A stretch of 20,286 bases of DNA from positions 1 to 20,286 of the forward strand of contig CALBSK010000007.1 of assembly GCA_937967795.1 (NCBI GenBank), given 5' to 3'. The stretch is from an uncultured Alphaproteobacteria bacterium. Lineage in GTDB: Bacteria; Pseudomonadota; Alphaproteobacteria; UBA9655. The notes below the pieces were generated by a model that saw nothing but the letters and a program-made list of their open reading frames with translations, was not told the origin of the DNA and did not search any database. A program made the position numbers and the translations under genes. Below are positions 14,976-20,286 of the stretch, one piece after another. Within the stretch, counting starts at the first letter, position 1. Each line of letters opens with the position of its first letter.

Positions 14976-16406
14976 ATGCGCCGCCACCGTTGTGCGAAAA
15001 TCATTGCTACTTTAGGTCCTGCAAGTTCATCTATCCCCATGATAGAAAACCTTTTTTTGGCCGGCGTTGATGTATTTCGCTTGAATTTTTCCCATGGGAG
15101 CCATGAAGATCATAAAGAACGATACACTATTATCAGAAACTTTGAGAAAAAGATAAATCGCCCTATTGGCATTTTGATGGATCTGCAAGGACCTAAACTC
15201 CGCATTGGAACTTTTCAGCACGAGAGCGTCCTTTTAACGGAAGGGCAAATGTTTAGTTTAGATCAAAATGAGACTCCTGGCGATCAAAGCCGAGTTTTTC
15301 TTCCTCATCCTGAAATTTTTGCAGCTCTTAAAGAAGGTTCTAACGTTCTTTTGGATGATGGAAAAATCTGTCTTCGTGTAAAAAATATAACACCTACACA
15401 CATTGAAACACAGGTCGTAACCGCAGGATTTCTTTCTGATCGAAAGGGATTCAATATTCCAGATGTAGCTCTACCCATCTCTGCTATGACATCTAAAGAT
15501 CGAGAGGATCTTACCTTCGGTCTCCAGCTTGGGGTCGATTGGGTTGCTCTTTCCTTTGTCCAACATCCCCAAGATGTTCTTGAAGCAAGAGCTCTTATCG
15601 GCAATCGTGCCGGGATTATTTCTAAACTTGAAAAACCTCTTGCTATTGAACATTTAGAAGAGATCGTTCACTTGTCAGATGCGATTATGGTCGCTCGAGG
15701 TGATTTAGGTGTTGAAATGCCTCCTGAAGAAGTTCCCAGCATTCAAAAACGAATTATCCGATGTTGTCGAATGGCGGGGAAACCGGTCGTGGTTGCCACC
15801 CAAATGTTAGATTCCATGGTTAAATCTCCAACACCAACACGTGCGGAAGCTTCAGATGTGGCGACAGCCATTTATGATGGGGCTGATGCCGTGATGCTTT
15901 CAGCAGAATCAGCTTCAGGGGACTATCCTTTAGAGTCGGTAACCATTATGGACCGAATCATCACCCATGTGGAACAGGATCCTTTTTATCGCAAAATGCA
16001 GGAAGCTGGTCTTCCCGAGCCTGAATCAACCAGCTCTGATGCGATTACAGCAGCCGCTCGACAAGTGGCCCATACCATTCAAGCTGCGGCCATCGTAACG
16101 TTCACAACAACAGGCACCACTACTTTAAGAGCAGCAAGAGAACGTCCTGAATCTCCTATACTCGCTCTTACACCCGAACTAACAATCGCGCGCAAACTTA
16201 CGTTGGTGTGGGGGGTTCATTCTGTGAAAAGTCAAGAAGTTAACCGTTTTTCAGAAGCGGTGAATAATGCCTGTGTCATGGCGGAGAAAGAAGGGTTTGC
16301 ACAGATGAATGATTCTATCGTGGTAACGGCAGGTCTTCCTTTTCGCGTGGCAGGGTCAACCAATATCCTACGAATCGCCAACATAAAGGCCCTGCCAGAT
16401 CAATGA
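14976..16406 (+). CDS. pyk: Pyruvate kinase
   Basis: Pyk transfers phosphate from phosphoenolpyruvate to ADP, the last ATP-yielding step of glycolysis. The 476-residue length is normal for a bacterial enzyme. Motifs in order: KIIATLGPASS (N-terminus), FRLNFSHGSHEDH, LMDLQGPKLRIG, IISKLEKPLAIEHLEEI with the catalytic lysine, VARGDLGVEMP (about 238-248), and ATQMLDSMVKSPTPTRAEAS followed by DGADAVMLSAESASGDYP. The C-terminal domain (about 350-470) is complete. The stop overlaps the ABC1-kinase start (ATGA), so the two are cotranscribed and translationally coupled. An intact glycolytic enzyme suggests that this organism still makes ATP from sugars or trioses. Confidence 0.96.
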   Translation: MRRHRCAKIIATLGPASSSIPMIENLFLAGVDVFRLNFSHGSHEDHKERYTIIRNFEKKINRPIGILMDLQGPKLRIGTFQHESVLLTEGQMFSLDQNETPGDQSRVFLPHPEIFAALKEGSNVLLDDGKICLRVKNITPTHIETQVVTAGFLSDRKGFNIPDVALPISAMTSKDREDLTFGLQLGVDWVALSFVQHPQDVLEARALIGNRAGIISKLEKPLAIEHLEEIVHLSDAIMVARGDLGVEMPPEEVPSIQKRIIRCCRMAGKPVVVATQMLDSMVKSPTPTRAEASDVATAIYDGADAVMLSAESASGDYPLESVTIMDRIITHVEQDPFYRKMQEAGLPEPESTSSDAITAAARQVAHTIQAAAIVTFTTTGTTTLRAARERPESPILALTPELTIARKLTLVWGVHSVKSQEVNRFSEAVNNACVMAEKEGFAQMNDSIVVTAGLPFRVAGSTNILRIANIKALPDQ

Positions 16407-17731
16407 GCGAAGACTCTCTCTCCGGCCGACTCAAACGTTATACCAATGTTACAACTGCTGTAGGGGGGCTTATGACCCGACTTTTCGGAGATCGATACCT
16501 TGGCTTTTCCATAGATGGCCCCCAGCATGCAGAAGAACTAAAGGAAACGCTTGGCCACCTCAAAGGCCCTTTGATGAAAATTGCTCAAATTTTGGCCACT
16601 GTACCGGATATCTTACCGGAAGAGTATGCCACTGCTTTTTTAGAATTGCAGTCTAACGCTCCCCCTATGGGATGGCCTTTTGTCAAAAGACGCATGCAGG
16701 CAGAGCTGGGACCAGAATGGCAAAGCCTTTTTGAAGAATTTAATCCGCAAGCCTCAGCTGCAGCTTCTTTGGGACAAGTTCATAAAGCGAGGGATAAACA
16801 AGGTCGCCTTTTGGCGTGTAAGCTTCAGTATCCTGAAATGGGGTCTGCCGTTGAAGCCGATTTAAACCAGCTAAAGCTCATCTTAAAGTCCTTCGAAATT
16901 TATAGTGGAGCTCTTGATACGGAAAATCTTCGCCTGGAGATGGCGGATCGTTTGCGTGAAGAACTGGATTATCTTCTTGAAGCAAAACATATGAAGCTTT
17001 TTTCTGAGATGCTCACTGTTTTTCCTTTTTCTGAAGTCCCTCACGTTATTGATTCGCTCACAACTCCTCGCCTTTTAACCATGTCTTGGCTTGAAGGAAA
17101 AAAATTATTAACCCTCATTAATTCACCTCAAGAATTAAGAAATGAGGTTTCAACCTATCTTTTCAAAAGTTGGTATTACCCCCTTTATCACTACGGAATT
17201 CTGCATGGGGATCCCCATTTGGGTAATTATTCTTGGAGTGCCGAAGGGAAATTAAACCTTCTTGATTTTGGGTGTATTAGAATTTTTAATTCCTCCCTTA
17301 TCGAAGGTGTTTTAGATCTCTACAAAGCTTTTCAGACGAATAACGAAGATTTAGCCGTTCACGCCTATCATACATGGGGGTTTACAAATATTGATAAGGA
17401 GCTTATTCAAGCCTTAAATCTTTGGGCACAATTTTTATACGAGCCTCTTTTGGAAGACCGGGTACGCCCCATTGACAAAACTCATTCAGGGCTGAAAGGT
17501 CGGAAAGTTGCAGGGGCCGTTCTTGATGAACTTAAACGTCAAGGAGGTGTCAAGCCCCCCCGAGAATTTGTTTTTATGGATCGCGCCGCTGTAGGGCTTG
17601 GATCGGTCTTTATGCATTTGAATGCACAGATAAACTGGCATCACCTTTTTGAAGAGCTCACTCAAGATTTTTCCGCATCTGATCTTAAAACCCGTCAGGA
17701 CGCTCTCCTTAAAAAGGTAGGATACCGATAG
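16403..17731 (+). CDS. ABC1/AarF/UbiB-family atypical kinase
   Basis: This 442-residue protein belongs to the ABC1 (UbiB/COQ8) family, tied to ubiquinone synthesis or lipid handling. Visible elements: ASLGQVHKA (the Ala-rich nucleotide loop), the ATP-contacting lysine K140 in ACKLQYP, EELDYLLEAKHM, HGDPHLGN (268-275, catalytic Asp and Asn) and LLDFGCIR with metal-binding D288. The family's KxGQ signature reads KIAQ here (LKGPLMKIAQILATVPDILP); I take this as a subfamily feature, because the surrounding motif is well kept. No C-terminal membrane segments typical of UbiB are seen, so it may be a soluble ABC1 homologue rather than true UbiB. It overlaps pyk by four bases and ends just before a strong terminator. 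Confidence 0.82.
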   Translation: MSEDSLSGRLKRYTNVTTAVGGLMTRLFGDRYLGFSIDGPQHAEELKETLGHLKGPLMKIAQILATVPDILPEEYATAFLELQSNAPPMGWPFVKRRMQAELGPEWQSLFEEFNPQASAAASLGQVHKARDKQGRLLACKLQYPEMGSAVEADLNQLKLILKSFEIYSGALDTENLRLEMADRLREELDYLLEAKHMKLFSEMLTVFPFSEVPHVIDSLTTPRLLTMSWLEGKKLLTLINSPQELRNEVSTYLFKSWYYPLYHYGILHGDPHLGNYSWSAEGKLNLLDFGCIRIFNSSLIEGVLDLYKAFQTNNEDLAVHAYHTWGFTNIDKELIQALNLWAQFLYEPLLEDRVRPIDKTHSGLKGRKVAGAVLDELKRQGGVKPPREFVFMDRAAVGLGSVFMHLNAQINWHHLFEELTQDFSASDLKTRQDALLKKVGYR

Positions 17732-17744
17732 GTTCGGAGGTGCT

Positions 17745-17776
17745 AAAAAAGGAGATTTAAAAAAATCTCCTTTTTT
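17745..17776. terminator. Bidirectional intrinsic terminator
   Basis: A 14-bp perfect stem (17745-17758 with 17763-17776) has a four-base A loop. The outer six pairs are A:T, giving a T run on whichever strand is transcribed. It ends the pyk-ABC1 unit from the left and the 60-residue gene from the right (its stop lies 14 bases away). Confidence 0.85.
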
Positions 17777-17789
17777 CTTTAAAGAACAC

Positions 17790-17972
17790 CTATTTTAATT
17801 TACATTTCTGTAAGTCGCTTCGATTTTTTTCAGTGAGACACGCTGGCGTCATTTCTTCTTCCTCAACCTTAATTTGTGGCTTTTCAAATTTGCCAAGGTA
17901 TTTTTGGAGATACTTTTTTTTATCAACAAGATAACTCTTCACTTCTTCACACATCAGATTTTCCCTTCGCAT
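17790..17972 (-). CDS. Small charged hypothetical protein
   Basis: From the ATG at 17972 this gives 60 residues: very charged (Lys/Glu), with KSYLVDKKKYLQKYLGKFEK likely helical, then EEEE and three Cys in all (MCEE, PACL, QKCK). GGTGAG sits four bases before the ATG. No family was recognised and no signal peptide is seen. The reading frame stays open upstream to 18182 and looks protein-like (CKECNYRRVKNLSKESSPEK), but it contains no ATG, GTG or TTG. Either translation begins at 17972 or the gene has lost its start. It is 137 bases downstream of the 2H phosphoesterase gene and just before a terminator, so it could be the last gene of that transcript. Confidence 0.4.
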   Translation of the reverse strand: MRRENLMCEEVKSYLVDKKKYLQKYLGKFEKPQIKVEEEEMTPACLTEKNRSDLQKCKLK

Positions 17973-18109
17973 GAGCTCACCAACGCGGACGCCTCTTTGG
18001 TTCCATTTCTCTTTCTTTTCGGGAGAACTTTCTTTTGAGAGATTTTTTACACGTCGATAATTACATTCCTTGCAGGATAGATGGATGGGGAAAGAATGCT
18101 CGTAATTAT

Positions 18110-18610
18110 TTAGAAAATAGTATAAGCAGCTTCGGATAGGTGGTATGAGGGGTGAGATGTTGCAATCACTTCTAATTTTTTAAACCGATGATCAGGGCGG
18201 CGGGTGCGCCAAAGTGTTAGATGAGGGACATAGTTTTGAGAGAGCGTTTCTTCATTCAATGTCCAACGATTTTCTGAAATTTCTTTGACTTTGTTAAAAG
18301 TCCAAGCATTCATTTCTTTTAAAGACGTCACCGATTGTTCTGTCGGCAAAAAAGCAATTACATGATCAAAGAGATGTGCGACTCTTTCAACTTCATAAAA
18401 AGGAGAAAGGGAGTCGATGAACACTTGAAGTTCAGAGACAATCTTTTGACCAAAGGGAATTGATTCTTCTTCAGGAATCATTTTTTCAATGAAGCCCACT
18501 GTACAATGATATTTCCGCCGTTGTCGTGTGTACCCCACTTTTCCCAGGACTTGATTAAGAGCCTCTTGATCTGTTCCGGACACATTAATTTTGAGGGCCA
18601 TTGAATGCAT
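18110..18610 (-). CDS. 2H phosphoesterase superfamily protein (LigT-like)
   Basis: This 166-residue protein carries the two HxT motifs that define the 2H phosphoesterase fold: HCT at 35-37 (YHCTVGF) and HLT at 130-132 (VPHLTLWR), about 95 residues apart. Such enzymes act on 2'-3' cyclic phosphates or 2'-5' RNA linkages. The motif spacing and length fit bacterial LigT-like or related 2H proteins, but the substrate cannot be read from the sequence. The second Met (18601) is an alternative start; neither has a clear Shine-Dalgarno. The gene begins 37 bases after the 3' end of tRNA-Glu on the same strand with no terminator between, so it may be cotranscribed with the tRNA. That context makes a role in tRNA end handling tempting but unproven. 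Confidence 0.75.
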   Translation of the reverse strand: MHSMALKINVSGTDQEALNQVLGKVGYTRQRRKYHCTVGFIEKMIPEEESIPFGQKIVSELQVFIDSLSPFYEVERVAHLFDHVIAFLPTEQSVTSLKEMNAWTFNKVKEISENRWTLNEETLSQNYVPHLTLWRTRRPDHRFKKLEVIATSHPSYHLSEAAYTIF

Positions 18611-18647
18611 GGGCGTCGCTTCAGTATAGCAATCTCACTCAGGAGGA

Positions 18648-18723
18648 TGGCGTCCCCTACGGGATTCGAACCCGTGTTGCCGCCGTGAGAGGGCGACGTC
18701 CTAGGCCTCTAGACGAAGGGGAC
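18648..18723 (-). tRNA. tRNA-Glu (anticodon CTC)
   Basis: Reading the minus strand, the acceptor arms are GTCCCCT (18723-18717) and AGGGGAC (18658-18652). The D arm contains GTCTAGAGGCCTAGGAC. The anticodon stem TCGCC/GGCGG closes the loop CTCTCAC, with anticodon CTC. The T arm is ACGGG-TTCGAAT-CCCGT. The discriminator is G and CCA is encoded (18650-18648). All four arms pair and the length is 76. The body closely resembles bacterial tRNA-Glu. CTC reads GAG; a TTC isoacceptor is presumably encoded elsewhere. Confidence 0.96.
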
Positions 18724-18732
18724 ATAAATTGC

Positions 18733-18761
18733 CTTGTACCTGAAGTCTTCTCTTCAATCAA
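18733..18761 (-). promoter_or_regulatory. Promoter of tRNA-Glu
   Basis: On the minus strand TTGATT (18761-18756) and TACAAG (18738-18733) are 17 bases apart, each matching consensus at four of six positions. The tRNA begins nine bases after the -10. The unit could continue through the 2H phosphoesterase gene. Confidence 0.4.
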
Positions 18762-18847
18762 GTCTCTTCAAAATCAGATTTTATAAAATATTAACCTTTT
18801 ATTTTTACCCTTTATGAAGAAATCCACTTTTTAAAAAGAAGGTCGCT

Positions 18848-19099
18848 ATGAAACTCTCCATGATTATAATTTTAGCCTTTATTTTCGTCCTCCCAGCGCA
18901 AGCACAGGTAAAAGACCTTGCTGCATGCCATCGCGCTTGTTTTGAAGCAAAACGAAAATGTAACAACAGTAAACCCCATACTTTTAATTCGTGTGAAGAC
19001 GATCTCGTTTCTTGCAAACGAACCTGCAACAGTGGGAAAAAGGGCGAATATGGTAAATCTCCTGAACTTTCTTTTCACCCTATTTTAAATTTCGAGTAA
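18848..19099 (+). CDS. Secreted six-cysteine protein with twin CX3C motifs
   Basis: This 83-residue protein has a 19-residue signal peptide (MKLSMIIILAFIFVLPAQA, cut before QVKD). The mature part holds six Cys at 27, 31, 38, 49, 56 and 60, with spacing CX3C-X6-C-X10-C-X6-CX3C, symmetric about the centre. Charged residues surround them (CHRACFEAKRKC and CEDDLVSCKRTC). This fits a disulfide-pinned helical hairpin made in an oxidising space such as the periplasm or outside the cell. The overall look recalls the twin-CX3C fold of small TIM-like proteins, by pattern only. AAGGT lies five bases before the ATG. The last 20 bases overlap tail-to-tail with the converging transporter gene. Function unknown; small Cys-rich secreted proteins are common as toxins, binding proteins or effectors. 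Confidence 0.7.
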   Translation: MKLSMIIILAFIFVLPAQAQVKDLAACHRACFEAKRKCNNSKPHTFNSCEDDLVSCKRTCNSGKKGEYGKSPELSFHPILNFE

Positions 19100-19976
19100 C
19101 GCCTTCTAATCGCGTGAGCCCATAGGTTGCTCCCATAATCATGAAGCTTCCCACTAACGTTAAGAAAGTAGGCATTTCTTCAAAGAAGAAATAGCCTACG
19201 GGCACGGCGAAACAGAGACGTGTATATTCAAAAGGAGAAAGATAAGAAGGGTTAGCGTATTTTAAAGCAGAAACATAACAATATTGAGAAAAAACACCAA
19301 ATGCACCAATAGCCATTAAGGATATGAAATCATGAAGAGCCGGTGTTTTCCAAACGAAAGGCACCAAGATCGTACTCATAAAAGCCGTGGTGGCTGTTGT
19401 GTAAAGCATAATGGTTACCGTGCTATCTGTGCGAGAGAGAATCTTTGTAAAAACAATGACCAAAGCTGCAAAAAGATTGGCAAAAAGTTCAACCCACACC
19501 CCGACACTTATCGATGTTTCATGGGGTTGGACCATGACGATTACGCCTAAATACCCAAAAAGAATGAAGGCCCATTTCTGAAAAGAAACCCTATCTTTTA
19601 AAATCAGCATGGACAAAAGAGTGGTGAATAAGGGTCCCGTCATTCCAATAGAGGTGGCAAGAGCAAGAGGCAAATGGCGATAAGCATAATAGGTACACCC
19701 CATCGCAGCAATCACACACACCACGCGTATGAGTTGAAGAAGAGGGCGAGCTGTGACAAATCCTTTGTGTCTTTCTTTGAATATAAAGGGGCTAAAAAAA
19801 ATAAATCCAAATAAATATCGCAAAAAAAGAATGATGATGTTGTCAACTTCAGAGGAGAGAGATTTGGCAATAGCGAGAGCTGTACTAAAACTGATAGCCC
19901 ACAGCAACATAAACAGGGTTCCTTTAAGTTTTGGAGAAAAACGCTCTGTGGGCATAGTTAAATAGCTTTCAATCAT
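19080..19976 (-). CDS. EamA/DMT-family transporter
   Basis: This is an integral inner-membrane protein with about ten hydrophobic segments in two repeated EamA halves (first half FMLLWAISFSTALAIAKSLS through FGYLGVIVMVQP; second from VGVWVELFANLFAALVIVFT to FMIMGATYGLTRLEG). The motif YYAYRHLPLALATSIGMTGP and LFTTLLSMLILKDRVS are typical of drug/metabolite transporters that move amino acids, S-adenosylmethionine or similar solutes. The substrate cannot be told. The ATG at 19976 gives about 298 residues; an upstream TTG (20012) and a downstream ATG (19955) are also in frame, and none has a strong Shine-Dalgarno. In host-associated bacteria this family often imports host metabolites, which is a family-level remark and not evidence here. 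Confidence 0.85.
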   Translation of the reverse strand: MIESYLTMPTERFSPKLKGTLFMLLWAISFSTALAIAKSLSSEVDNIIILFLRYLFGFIFFSPFIFKERHKGFVTARPLLQLIRVVCVIAAMGCTYYAYRHLPLALATSIGMTGPLFTTLLSMLILKDRVSFQKWAFILFGYLGVIVMVQPHETSISVGVWVELFANLFAALVIVFTKILSRTDSTVTIMLYTTATTAFMSTILVPFVWKTPALHDFISLMAIGAFGVFSQYCYVSALKYANPSYLSPFEYTRLCFAVPVGYFFFEEMPTFLTLVGSFMIMGATYGLTRLEGVTRNLK

Positions 19977-20045
19977 CACTTCTGTTTTTGAGTTTACGTG
20001 AAGATGTTGCAAAACGCATTTTAATTGTTAAGCTATCTGCGATGC

Positions 20046-20165
20046 ATGTTCTCTCCAGAAGCCATCACAGATGATAATGGAGGTCTTCAAAAAGGATTAA
20101 AAAGTCGAATTTTTCGAGGGAGGATGGTTATTTTCTTTTTGCTATTGGCCCTTTTGTTATCTTAA
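20046..20165 (+). CDS. Possible 39-residue single-pass membrane peptide
   Basis: An ATG at 20046 opens a frame of 39 codons. It has a polar start (MFSPEAITDDNGGLQKGLK), basic residues before the membrane (KSRIFRGR), then a hydrophobic tail (MVIFFLLLALLLS). That order fits a tail-anchored small membrane protein. There is no clear Shine-Dalgarno, and no family was recognised. The gene would be divergent from the EamA transporter. It may be chance, but basic residues followed by an uninterrupted Leu-rich run make it worth listing. Confidence 0.35.
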   Translation: MFSPEAITDDNGGLQKGLKSRIFRGRMVIFFLLLALLLS

Positions 20166-20286
20166 GTTCTAAGAAGATCCCGGGATCCCTTACGTTGTCT
20201 TTAAAAGAAAGATTGAGTGCTTCCAGATGCACCTTTCTTTCTCCCCGATTGTACAGACTTTCCCCTTAAGAAAAGAATCCATGAAA

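Noticed and set aside
18601..18786. A 61-codon plus-strand frame with an Arg-rich peptide
   Set aside because: It is the antisense translation of tRNA-Glu, a common false gene call.
20176..20187. Perfect palindrome GATCCCGGGATC
   Set aside because: Only 12 bases, no repeat elsewhere in the window and no neighbouring promoter. Probably chance.
20204..20286. Minus-strand frame open to the right edge, ending near 20204 with GRKKGASGSTQSFF
   Set aside because: It could be the C-terminus of a gene beyond the window, but under 30 codons are visible and no family is recognised.
20281..20286. ATGAAA at the right edge after a purine-rich stretch
   Set aside because: Could be a gene start, but two codons cannot support a call.

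Overview
The window looks like a stretch of AT-rich alphaproteobacterial chromosome. The GapR/DUF2312 protein, an alphaproteobacterial-type FtsB, an ftsK-lolA pair, and pyruvate kinase joined to an ABC1-kinase gene all point that way. The AT-rich bias and the mix of housekeeping genes with small secreted proteins would suit a host-associated lineage such as Holosporales, but that placement is an inference from gene content. No insertion sequence, prophage or CRISPR array is visible.

Left part (1-4020), all on the minus strand. A repeat-rich gene runs off the left edge. It has a GTG start and a signal peptide, then Lys/Pro/Ala repeats and a 19-residue C-terminal tandem repeat. Next come ftsB (divisome), upp (uracil salvage), and a tightly coupled rocF-rocD pair that would convert arginine to ornithine and then to glutamate semialdehyde.

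Middle (4021-14561), all on the plus strand. A 442-base gap carries a promoter for a 48-residue secreted peptide, which is followed by a strong hairpin terminator. Then come ftsK and lolA (11 bases apart). The next block is a diverged type II secretion / type IV pilus-like assembly operon: a GspE ATPase, a GspF platform protein, a PilM-PilN/GspL-like protein, a PilO/GspM-like protein and a GspB/PilP-like protein that probably uses a CTG start. It ends with a membrane-bound GGDEF-EAL protein whose GGDEF site is destroyed and whose EAL site looks intact. No pseudopilin, secretin or prepilin peptidase gene is in the window.

Right part (14571-20286). gapR (minus) diverges from a pyk-ABC1 kinase pair (plus). 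That pair ends at a symmetric terminator facing a minus-strand unit of tRNA-Glu(CTC), a 2H phosphoesterase and a small charged protein. A secreted six-cysteine protein with twin CX3C motifs overlaps tail-to-tail with an EamA-family transporter. A possible 39-residue membrane peptide lies near the right edge.

The most novel-looking items are the edge repeat protein, the assembly operon with its built-in c-di-GMP protein, and the symmetric twin-CX3C protein.
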